A stretch of 64,000 nt of DNA from Pedobacter sp. AJM (GTDB lineage Bacteria > Bacteroidota > Bacteroidia > Sphingobacteriales > Sphingobacteriaceae), in NCBI RefSeq assembly GCF_002197755.1, contig NZ_NHOT01000006.1, positions 168,493 through 232,492 of the forward strand, in the 5' to 3' direction. Position numbers and translations under genes: made by a program. A model generated the notes under the pieces. The model saw nothing but the letters and a program-made list of their open reading frames with translations, made no database searches and had not been told where the DNA came from. Below, in pieces: positions 7,173 to 14,971 of the stretch. Within the stretch, counting starts at the first letter, position 1; the number at the start of each line of letters is the position of its first letter.

Positions 7173-8297
7173 TTAATTTATTGTTATGGGTTTTCCGTGT
7201 GTACGTTTGATGATTTCAGGCAAAAGTGCCGGGAATTTAGCCAAACCATTGATTAAAAATTCAGACAGGCCTTCCTTTCTTAGTAACCCTGAAAGGAGCT
7301 TCCCGGTTTTTAATCTCGAATTAAAATGAAGTTTCCATTCGGCTGTATAGGCATTTTCCAGATTTTTTCGTGTGGTCACTTCTCCATTTAAAAACTTTAA
7401 AATTAGTGTACAGGCGATTTGGGCCGCGTGGATGGCCATGCCCATTCCGTTGCCGCAGAGCGGATGAATCAATCCGGCAGTATCGCCAACCATTAAAATA
7501 TGGTTTCTGACGCATTCTTTTTGTTCAAAGGAAATCTGACTGATACTCATTGGCACATCAAAATGCAGGGTGCTGTTTTCCATGATCATTTTCAGATGTG
7601 GATTTTGAAACAATACATTTTCCTGATGTTCTTTGATATTCTTATACTTTTTAAAGGAAGCGTAGTTAACCAGGTAACAGATATTAATGAAGTGATGCTC
7701 TACCTTTGATACCCCGCAATAGCCACCCTTAAAATGGTGCAGCGCAACTAGATCGTTTGGGAAATCACCTGTATAATGTGCTTTTATAGCCAGCCAATCA
7801 GATTTTTCTTTTATAAAAGGACGTTCCAGTTTAAGATCCAGGTTTGATCTTTTGCCATAGGCGCCAATTACAATGCGGCTTTTGTAGCGATTATCTTTGC
7901 TTACAACGGTGAAGATTTCATCCTCGTAAACTACTTCTACAACGGTGTCGTGGATAAGGATCGCACCTGATTGTTTTGCCCTTTCCTGTAAGAAATGATC
8001 AAATGAAAAACGGCTCAACCCAAAGCCACCTAAAGGTAAATCAGCTTGTACCAGGGCACTTTTTGGTGTGCTCATTTCAAATTTAGTAATGTTTGCTGGA
8101 TTTAAAATGGCCGGATTTGCGCCTAAGGTGGTAAGATATGGCAATACCTCATTCGAAACATATTCACCGCAAACTTTATGATGCGGATAGTTATTTTTTT
8201 CGATCACAATTACCCTCTTGCCTGCCTGCGATAAATGAATGGCACTCACCAACCCGGCAAGGCCTCCTCCAATAATCATCACATCGGCATCAAACAT
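7173..8297 (-). CDS. FAD-dependent oxidoreductase, geranylgeranyl reductase/monooxygenase-like
   Basis: A 374-residue flavoprotein with an N-terminal Rossmann dinucleotide motif (DVMIIGGGLAGLVSAIHLSQ), an Arg/Lys-rich KVCGEYVS segment typical of the geranylgeranyl reductase-like group and the second FAD motif VGDTAGLIHPLCGNGMGMAI. It could hydroxylate an aromatic ring or reduce an isoprenoid or polyene double bond. The context with a type III PKS and methyltransferase favours tailoring of the polyketide product. The start MFDADVMI at 8297 places the FAD motif at the usual position; an in-frame Met at 8348 would add 17 residues. Confidence 0.83.
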   Translation of the reverse strand: MFDADVMIIGGGLAGLVSAIHLSQAGKRVIVIEKNNYPHHKVCGEYVSNEVLPYLTTLGANPAILNPANITKFEMSTPKSALVQADLPLGGFGLSRFSFDHFLQERAKQSGAILIHDTVVEVVYEDEIFTVVSKDNRYKSRIVIGAYGKRSNLDLKLERPFIKEKSDWLAIKAHYTGDFPNDLVALHHFKGGYCGVSKVEHHFINICYLVNYASFKKYKNIKEHQENVLFQNPHLKMIMENSTLHFDVPMSISQISFEQKECVRNHILMVGDTAGLIHPLCGNGMGMAIHAAQIACTLILKFLNGEVTTRKNLENAYTAEWKLHFNSRLKTGKLLSGLLRKEGLSEFLINGLAKFPALLPEIIKRTHGKPITIN

Positions 8298-8375
8298 ATT
8301 CCGCAATTTAAGGTAATTAAATGAAGAATGTTTGAAGTCATCAATCAAATGCTAAACGAAAGCGATCGATCAAAC

Positions 8376-9515
8376 TTATCTGTCGCTTCTTTCCTCCATA
8401 TTTAAGTCAGTATCAAACGGACTTTTGGTAAAAGGATAAATGGATTGCTTGACAAATCCTTTTGGGTATGATGCCTCATGTACGCCTGTACCCGCAGGCC
8501 ACTCATTTTTCGGCAAATAATAGGTTCCGAACATCATATCGATAAAGGGGAAAATAGATGCGAAATTATGTCCGTAATATTTAGGATCTTCACAATGGTG
8601 CCAATGGTGGTATTGCGGCGTAGTAAAAATATATTTAATCGGCCCGAAATTAATTCTGGTATTCGCATGGATCAATACAGCATGGATGGCGATAAAAATG
8701 ATGTACACATTAAACACTGTTGAGGAAAAACCAAGGACGTACAAAGGAATGAACGTCATGGCCCGGGTAAAAAAGATATCAATAAAGTGGGTTCGGCTAC
8801 CGGCCAGCCAATCCATATGCTGTGTAGAGTGGTGGATGGAATGGAAACGCCACAGCGCCACACGGGTATGGAAAAAGCGATGCGCCCAGTATTGAAATAA
8901 ATCTGTAGTAAAAAAGGCAAGAAATAAGGCCACGATGAAAGGTAGGCCTTGTACCCAGGTATGTAATTTATCTAATCCCATCCAGCCGAAAAATAACACA
9001 GCAGGCTTTTGGGTAATGATTCCGAAAAACTGGATAAACAAATGGCTGATGACAAAATAGGTTAAATCGGTACGCCATTCTTCATGAAATTTGGTTTGTT
9101 CATTGTTCTTTGGAAAGAATAGCTCAAGCGGAACAAAAATAGCAACCATCAGCAGTAAATCCAGAATCATCCAGTCAAGGCCAAAATGCCAGCCTGATTT
9201 GGCTACATCCCTACCTTCTACACTCAAGGCACCCAGGATAACCGCCAGCGCCGCCAGTGCGAAACCCGGCCAGCCCCATTTAAGTTTCTTGCTTAAAATA
9301 ATACTTAAAGCAGCGAAAAAGAATGAAGCAATTACGCCCCCGAGCATTAAGACTTCCATACTGTCTTTAGTGTAAATCTCTCTAAATTCTGGAGTAGTCA
9401 GCTTCTCGGGGTAATGAAAACACAATATCCCAAGCAGAACTAAAACGGCAAGGAATATAGAAATATAGCCACTGATCTGGCCCTGGCCAACTACTAAACG
9501 TTTATTTGGAGACAT
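8376..9515 (-). CDS. Sterol desaturase/fatty acid hydroxylase superfamily membrane protein
   Basis: A 379-residue integral membrane protein with several hydrophobic segments in its first 200 residues, followed by the di-iron His boxes HRFFH, HSIHH and HHWHHCED of the fatty acid hydroxylase superfamily. Such enzymes use O2 to hydroxylate or desaturate lipids. It is the first gene of the minus-strand run that includes the type III PKS and is separated from the flavoprotein gene by 27-78 bases depending on the start of the latter, so it may act on the same product, possibly on its alkyl chain (inference). The start MSPNKR is preferred; an upstream Met at 9560 adds a poorly conserved-looking extension. 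Confidence 0.8.
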   Translation of the reverse strand: MSPNKRLVVGQGQISGYISIFLAVLVLLGILCFHYPEKLTTPEFREIYTKDSMEVLMLGGVIASFFFAALSIILSKKLKWGWPGFALAALAVILGALSVEGRDVAKSGWHFGLDWMILDLLLMVAIFVPLELFFPKNNEQTKFHEEWRTDLTYFVISHLFIQFFGIITQKPAVLFFGWMGLDKLHTWVQGLPFIVALFLAFFTTDLFQYWAHRFFHTRVALWRFHSIHHSTQHMDWLAGSRTHFIDIFFTRAMTFIPLYVLGFSSTVFNVYIIFIAIHAVLIHANTRINFGPIKYIFTTPQYHHWHHCEDPKYYGHNFASIFPFIDMMFGTYYLPKNEWPAGTGVHEASYPKGFVKQSIYPFTKSPFDTDLNMEERSDR

Positions 9516-9652
9516 GATGCTGCATTTGATGATAACAATGATAATAAAAATACGGGCCAATTACGTAAAGTTTTGCATCAGATTATTTTTTAACCTCATC
9601 AGATTTCTCTGTCCAGTAAAATATTCATGATGTTGAGACATCGTTTTATAAA

Positions 9653-9832
9653 ATGTTTCTTGCGCGGTATGTTGCAGATAAATTTTTCTATAAACAGACT
9701 TTCATGCTGTCTCTGAATAAATCAGTTTCAGCAAATCAGCTAAACATTTGGAAAAACATTTTTTGTTGGATTGGGGTTGCTTTAATAGGCATCGCCATAA
9801 CGCGGTACTTTTCTTTTTTAAATAATCAGTAA
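9653..9832 (+). CDS. Possible small membrane protein upstream of lpxK
   Basis: An open frame of 59 codons, with a second Met giving a 42-residue form from 9704, has one hydrophobic segment (IFCWIGVALIGIAI) and ends 13 bases before lpxK. Its stop codon TAA at 9830-9832 is part of the TAATTTTG box that looks like the lpxK promoter. There is no family match that I can name, and the frame may be chance. It is listed because it is the only plausible coding content in the divergent spacer between the PKS operon and lpxK. Confidence 0.3.
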   Translation: MFLARYVADKFFYKQTFMLSLNKSVSANQLNIWKNIFCWIGVALIGIAITRYFSFLNNQ

Positions 9833-9837
9833 TTTTG
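9830..9837 (+). promoter_or_regulatory. Candidate -7 box for lpxK
   Basis: TAATTTTG matches the Bacteroidota -7 consensus TAnnTTTG exactly. It ends 8 bases before the lpxK start codon, which would place transcription initiation at or next to the ATG. No clear TTG box is seen about 20 bases upstream. Confidence 0.4.
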
Positions 9838-9845
9838 AACACATC

Positions 9846-10910
9846 ATGATGCTACTTAATTATTTGCGCCTTTTACTTTTGCCTTTTTCTTTTATTTATG
9901 GGATTGCCATTACGCTTCGTAAAAAACTGTATGATTGGGGTATTATAAGTTCAGTTAAATTTGATTTGCCTGTAATCTGCGTGGGTAACCTGGCCGTTGG
10001 TGGTTCAGGGAAAACACCAACCACAGAATATTTGGTGCGCTTGCTGGCAGGTTATAAAATCGCCATACTCAGCAGGGGATATGGAAGGGAAACGAAAGGA
10101 TTTATATTGGCTGATGACCGGGCAACTGCAAAAAGCATCGGCGATGAACCTTTACAGTATTATCAGAAGTTTGAGGGCATCACCGTGGCCGTTTGTGAGG
10201 ACCGGATTAAGGGCATCGAAAAATTAAAAGATGGTCATGACCTCATTATCCTGGATGATGCATTTCAGCATCGCCCCGTTAAGGCAGGATTGAATATATT
10301 GCTTTTTGAATTCCGCAAGCTGGGAACCCTACAGTTTTTACTTCCCGCCGGAAACTTAAGAGATGTTTTTTCTTCACGGAAAAGGGCCGAGGTTTTACTG
10401 GTCACCAAATCTCCGGTGCCTTTGTTACATGTTGCCCAACAGGCTTCCATAAATGAACTGCAACCCAATAATACCCAGAAAGTACTGCATAGTTACCTGA
10501 AATATGGTGATCTGAAACAGCTGTATACAGAAGAGCAACGTTCGCTGGAAACAATCAGGGATTTTGAAATATATTTATTAACCGGTATTGCCAATCCGGA
10601 TCCTTTAATTGAGGAACTGGAGAAATATACGAAAACCATTAAGCACGAAAAATTTCCTGATCATTATGCCTTTAAAACGGATGATATCAAAAAGTTTAAA
10701 TCAGCTTATGAATCGGGTAATAGAAAAGAAAAAATCATCATCACAACAGAAAAGGATAGCAAACGTTTAAAAGCTGCGGGATTTAAAGATTTACTGGTAA
10801 ATTTACCGGTATATTTTTTACCCATCGAGGTTGAATTATTTGAGGAAGATAAGATTACCTTTGATGAACTTATTTTAAACTATGTTAAGAGCAATAGAAG
10901 AAACCGTTGA
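9846..10910 (+). CDS. lpxK: Tetraacyldisaccharide 4'-kinase
   Basis: A 354-residue protein with an N-terminal membrane-associated hydrophobic helix (LLLLPFSFIYGIAI) and the LpxK P-loop GNLAVGGSGKTPTTEYLVRLL, followed by SRGYGRETKG and DDAFQHR, all characteristic of the family. It phosphorylates the 4' position of the lipid A disaccharide precursor at the inner membrane. Length and motifs are normal. The downstream purine nucleoside phosphorylase gene starts 29 bases before its stop, so the two are cotranscribed although functionally unrelated. Confidence 0.96.
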   Translation: MMLLNYLRLLLLPFSFIYGIAITLRKKLYDWGIISSVKFDLPVICVGNLAVGGSGKTPTTEYLVRLLAGYKIAILSRGYGRETKGFILADDRATAKSIGDEPLQYYQKFEGITVAVCEDRIKGIEKLKDGHDLIILDDAFQHRPVKAGLNILLFEFRKLGTLQFLLPAGNLRDVFSSRKRAEVLLVTKSPVPLLHVAQQASINELQPNNTQKVLHSYLKYGDLKQLYTEEQRSLETIRDFEIYLLTGIANPDPLIEELEKYTKTIKHEKFPDHYAFKTDDIKKFKSAYESGNRKEKIIITTEKDSKRLKAAGFKDLLVNLPVYFLPIEVELFEEDKITFDELILNYVKSNRRNR

Positions 10911-11697
10911 ATACATCAAACGTAAAACCGAGAACTTTAAGCCCGAAATTGGTATTATTTTAGGCACTGGCTTAGGTGGCCTGGTGAAGGAAATACAAAT
11001 CGAACATCAGCTGATGTACTCGAATATTCCGAATTTCCCTATTTCTACTTTAGAATTTCATAGCGGTAAGTTAATTTTTGGAACCTTAAACGGTAAGAAA
11101 ATAGTCGCCATGCAAGGGCGTCTGCATTATTATGAAGGCTATAGCATGCAGCAAATTACTTTCCCGGTTCGGGTAATGAAAGGATTGGGTATTGAAAACT
11201 TAATTGTTTCTAATGCCGCAGGCTCACTGAATCCCGAGTTTAAAAAAGGCGATTTAATGATTATTGAAGATCACATCAACCTTCAGCCGGATAACCCTTT
11301 ACGGGGCTTAATTGAAAGTTCATTGGGTCCGCGTTTTCCGGATATGAGTGAACCTTACAAACGTGATGTCATTGCAAAAGCCTTAAAGATTGCTGAAGAA
11401 GTAGATATAAAATGCCATAAAGGCGTTTATGTAGCCGTTTCAGGTCCGAATTTGGAAACCAAGGCAGAATATAAATACCTTCGTTTAATAGGAGGAGATG
11501 CTGTAGGCATGAGCACTGTACCCGAAGTAATTGTTGCCAACCACGCAGGCTTGCCGGTGTTTGCCATTTCTGTGCTGACAGATGAAGGTTTCCCGGAAGA
11601 TTTACAACCCTTTAACCTGGATGAGATTTTAGCTGCTGCTGCAAAGGCAGAGCCTAAAATGACCGAAATTTTAACCCGCCTAATTGCTGAACTGTAA
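10882..11697 (+). CDS. Purine nucleoside phosphorylase
   Basis: A 271-residue enzyme of the trimeric PNP family: phosphate-binding region LGTGLGGLV, the conserved FPISTLEFHSGK and QGRLHYYEGYSM segments (phosphate and ribose contacts), VSNAAGSLN and the purine-binding region GVYVAVSGPNLETKAEY. It cleaves inosine, guanosine and deoxy forms with phosphate to base plus (deoxy)ribose-1-phosphate in purine salvage. Its start lies inside the end of lpxK (29-base overlap), and its stop is followed within 2 bases by the start of the porin gene, indicating a three-gene operon. Confidence 0.95.
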   Translation: MLRAIEETVEYIKRKTENFKPEIGIILGTGLGGLVKEIQIEHQLMYSNIPNFPISTLEFHSGKLIFGTLNGKKIVAMQGRLHYYEGYSMQQITFPVRVMKGLGIENLIVSNAAGSLNPEFKKGDLMIIEDHINLQPDNPLRGLIESSLGPRFPDMSEPYKRDVIAKALKIAEEVDIKCHKGVYVAVSGPNLETKAEYKYLRLIGGDAVGMSTVPEVIVANHAGLPVFAISVLTDEGFPEDLQPFNLDEILAAAAKAEPKMTEILTRLIAEL

Positions 11698-11698
11698 G

Positions 11699-13696
11699 AT
11701 GGGTAAACTGGCTCAAATTTTTCTTTTCATCTTACTGCTTACCGGCATTAACAAAACTTTTGCACAGGATTTAAAAACAAGCATTAATAATAAAACGGAA
11801 GCAGATTCCATCAGGAAAAAACTGGATAGTAAAGACTCGATTATCTATACGGCTAAATTTATCCGTTATACCAAACTCGGCTTAAGTAAAGACAGTATCG
11901 TATTGCTGCCGCTTGATACTTCTACTACAAATATCCAGAATTATAGCCCGCTTTTACAGCCGGAACACCCAACCATCAATAATGGAAACATGGGGCTTTC
12001 TGCCAGGCCTTTGCTTTATGAGCCAAGCAAAAGAATTGGCTTTGACGTAGGTTTTCATTCTTTAGATTATTACGCTTTAACTCCGGATGATATTGTGTAT
12101 TATCAGGCCAGGGCACCATATTCGAGTTTATACCTGATCAGTGCCGGACAAAAAGAGCAGCTGTTTAAAATGATCCACAGTCAGAACATTAAAAAAAACT
12201 GGAATGTTGGTGTTAATTTTAACCGTGGCGATTCACGTGGTTTTTACCGTAGGGAGCGGGGTGATAATTTAAATGTTGCCGTATTTTCATGGTACCAGTC
12301 TCCCAGTAAGCGATATAATATGTGGGCATCCGTTATTTTTAATACCATGCGGGCATATGAAAATGGTTCGAACACCAACCCCAACATATTTGAGCCAGGT
12401 TATCAGAAAATTGAAAGGACTGCAGAAGCCGTTAACTTAAATACAGCCAGGAATTTATACCGCAAAAATACTTTGTTTTTAAGGCAAACCTATTACGTGG
12501 GCCGGATTGATACTTCAGCAAATGTTAATAATGCCGTTTTACCAACCAATAAAGTAACCTATACCGTAGAATATAATAGCGACAATTACAGTTTTTTTAA
12601 GAATGAGCTGGATGTAAATAATGTAATGCCACCTGGATTGGCAGATGCTAGTTTTACCAATGATTCAACTAAGGTAAAACACCTTAAAAATGAATTTATT
12701 TACAGTTTCTTCTTACGTCCAAAAAAATCAACAGTAATTAAAAATGAGCTAAAAATTGATGCCGGGATTCGTCATGATTATTACCAGCACAGGTTTTTAG
12801 GTTTTAAACCCAATGGACTTACCTACGAAGAAAGCAAGTTTTCTTATCAGAACATTACTGTTTTAGGGTCTGCTGGTTATCGCTTCTCTAATAACATTGA
12901 TTTTAACCTGGATTTACAGCAGATTCTACAGGGCGAAAATGCCGGTGATTATTTATATGAAGCCAAAACTAAAATCCTTTTGAGTAAATCGGTAGGGAGG
13001 ATAGAATTGGGTGCTTATGCTCAGAACCAGTCTCCCTCACAACTTTTTAACTATTATCATGGTAACCATTACCGCTGGGATAATACAGGCTTTAAGAATA
13101 CCAAAATCGCTAACCTTTCATTCAAGTTTATCAATGACAAATATGATTTTACAGCAGGAGCGAAGTATTTTTTAACCAGCAATTATTTATATTTTGGTAT
13201 GGATGACAGTAACGGTACCAATGCCATCGCGCCAAAGCAGGTAGATGGAGATATCAGCCTGATCAGGTTTGATGTTTCCAAAAAGTGGCGGTTTGGCAAA
13301 TTTGTTTTAGAAAATTATCTGGCTTACCAAAAAACAGACCGGAATGAAATCTTAAGAACCCCTGAATTTTATACCTATAACAGTTTTTACCTGAACAATA
13401 CCTTTTTTAAGGTACTTAAGGCAAATATTGGTTTTGATGTGCGCTACAATTCTGAATATGCCAATTATTCATATTCGCCAGCCACTGCGCAGTTTTATGT
13501 GGGCAGCAGTACGGTTTACCAATCTACGCCCATTGTTGATGTTTTCCTGAAAGCCAATTTAAAAAGGGCCAACCTGTTTATTAAATACGACTTTATTAAC
13601 CAGGGTTTGTTTGTGCCGGGTTACTATACTGTTAACCGCTATCCTATGCAGGATGCTTTATTGAAGTTTGGTGTAAGCTGGAATTTTTACGACTAG
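11699..13696 (+). CDS. Putative outer-membrane porin (Bacteroidota porin_10-like)
   Basis: A 665-residue protein with a signal peptide (MGKLAQIFLFILLLTGINKTFA, cut before QD), then alternating aromatic beta strands throughout and a C-terminus ending in an aromatic-rich strand (LKFGVSWNFYD), as expected for an outer-membrane barrel. It resembles the putative porin family conserved in Bacteroidota next to punA/lpxK-type genes. The start at 11699 is chosen because the upstream Met at 11684 would precede the signal peptide with extra residues and overlap punA. The substrate is unknown. Confidence 0.8.
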   Translation: MGKLAQIFLFILLLTGINKTFAQDLKTSINNKTEADSIRKKLDSKDSIIYTAKFIRYTKLGLSKDSIVLLPLDTSTTNIQNYSPLLQPEHPTINNGNMGLSARPLLYEPSKRIGFDVGFHSLDYYALTPDDIVYYQARAPYSSLYLISAGQKEQLFKMIHSQNIKKNWNVGVNFNRGDSRGFYRRERGDNLNVAVFSWYQSPSKRYNMWASVIFNTMRAYENGSNTNPNIFEPGYQKIERTAEAVNLNTARNLYRKNTLFLRQTYYVGRIDTSANVNNAVLPTNKVTYTVEYNSDNYSFFKNELDVNNVMPPGLADASFTNDSTKVKHLKNEFIYSFFLRPKKSTVIKNELKIDAGIRHDYYQHRFLGFKPNGLTYEESKFSYQNITVLGSAGYRFSNNIDFNLDLQQILQGENAGDYLYEAKTKILLSKSVGRIELGAYAQNQSPSQLFNYYHGNHYRWDNTGFKNTKIANLSFKFINDKYDFTAGAKYFLTSNYLYFGMDDSNGTNAIAPKQVDGDISLIRFDVSKKWRFGKFVLENYLAYQKTDRNEILRTPEFYTYNSFYLNNTFFKVLKANIGFDVRYNSEYANYSYSPATAQFYVGSSTVYQSTPIVDVFLKANLKRANLFIKYDFINQGLFVPGYYTVNRYPMQDALLKFGVSWNFYD

Positions 13697-13913
13697 CAAA
13701 TTAATCGTGTTGACTGTAGTAGATCAGCAGCTTCTTCATGCTCCTTGATACAAGGCCATTAAATACTATTTCATTGAACAATCATGAAGTGAATATGATT
13801 TAGTAAATAAGCTTTGTCAACTTTGATAAATATTATAGGAATTAGGTAGTCAATGCGAGTTATTCAGCCGTAATATATTATAGCGAATAATGGACTTTAA
13901 AATTTCTAAACAA

Positions 13914-13947
13914 AAAAGCCGTTTTGAAATGAATCAAAACGGCTTTT
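13914..13947 (-). terminator. Rho-independent terminator for the outer-membrane protein gene
   Basis: AAAAGCCGTTTTGA (13914-13927) pairs perfectly with TCAAAACGGCTTTT (13934-13947) around a 6-base loop. It lies 16 bases after the stop of the minus-strand OMP gene; the flanking A-run reads as T on that strand. It may also stop transcription from the porin gene. Confidence 0.85.
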
Positions 13948-13963
13948 GAAATTTTACGCTTTC

Positions 13964-14710
13964 TTAGAAAGAATAACCAACTGAGAAACCTAATACGCGG
14001 TTAGTCAATTTGTTATCGTTATTCGCTCTTGAATCTTTAGGGATAAGGTTTGACAATCCTAAACCATAGTTTGCACCAACCAAGAATCCAGAATTGGTAC
14101 GGTAAGCTAAACCAAAGTTTGCACCGAAATCTGTACTAGCAAAATTTTTGTTTGTTGCACTACCGAAAGATAAGTCGGTGTCATTCGCTACAGTTGACGA
14201 TGAGCTTGTATTAGTCGTATTGTTTGTAACGGTTGTAGTTATATCTCCTTTATTTTTACCAGAAATGTTGAAGCCTACATAAGGACCAGCACTAATTTGT
14301 ACTGCACCAGCTGTACCAGTAGGAATTCTAAAAACTGCGTTGATTGGAACTTCAATTGCCATTAAATTTCTTTTTCCCGTAGTGGTAACAGTTGTAGTCG
14401 TGTTATTTACAGTTGCTGAATTAACTGATTCAAACTTATCACCCTTGTTTTGTAAGGAAACGCCTGGCTGAATAAAAAAGTTGTTTGCCACACCAAAATC
14501 TGCAAATGCGGTAACATTAAAACCAACATTATTTTTTACATTGTCATTGTATGCATTTGATAAAGCGTTATCTCCGCCCATGTGGAACTTTGATAAGTTA
14601 ACACCTGCCTTAATTCCGAATCTAGCATCAGAGCCAGTCATGGTTGTTGTTTGCGCGAAAGCACCCGTTGCCAATAATACCACTGATGCACTTAATAGTA
14701 ACTTTTTCAT
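13964..14710 (-). CDS. Outer-membrane beta-barrel protein (PorT/OmpW-like small barrel)
   Basis: A 248-residue protein with a typical signal peptide (MKKLLLSASVVLLATGAFAQ) and a small beta-barrel of alternating hydrophobic residues (RFGIKAGVNLSKF ... VLGFSVGYSF with a terminal Phe). It carries two low-complexity Thr/Asn/Ser stretches (NNTTTTVTTTG and TTTVTNNTTNTSSSSTV) that would be surface loops. Function is not determined; members of this family are abundant outer-membrane proteins in Bacteroidota. It is monocistronic, with a strong terminator. Confidence 0.82.
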   Translation of the reverse strand: MKKLLLSASVVLLATGAFAQTTTMTGSDARFGIKAGVNLSKFHMGGDNALSNAYNDNVKNNVGFNVTAFADFGVANNFFIQPGVSLQNKGDKFESVNSATVNNTTTTVTTTGKRNLMAIEVPINAVFRIPTGTAGAVQISAGPYVGFNISGKNKGDITTTVTNNTTNTSSSSTVANDTDLSFGSATNKNFASTDFGANFGLAYRTNSGFLVGANYGLGLSNLIPKDSRANNDNKLTNRVLGFSVGYSF

Positions 14711-14971
14711 AATATCTTTCTTAGATAAAAAATCATGTTTAAAATAATCAAGGCCGAAACCTTTTGTTAATTACATGCCTCTTTCCAAAAGCTGTGCCAA
14801 AGTATGATGCTTTGATGATTTCAGTGCTAAAGCATTGTTTGCCAGTGCTTTTTTACATTGATTTAAGATTGGAATATAAACTCAGGACGGACTCAATACA
14901 CCTTTGTGAAGTGTATACAAATCAGGAATATGATTAAATCGGAGGTATTATTCTTTCTTTTTAGATGCTGA

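Noticed and set aside
2984..9515. Flexirubin or aryl polyene cluster
   Set aside because: No DarA/DarB pair, ammonia lyase, thioesterase or acyltransferase set is visible; a type III PKS is not part of those clusters.
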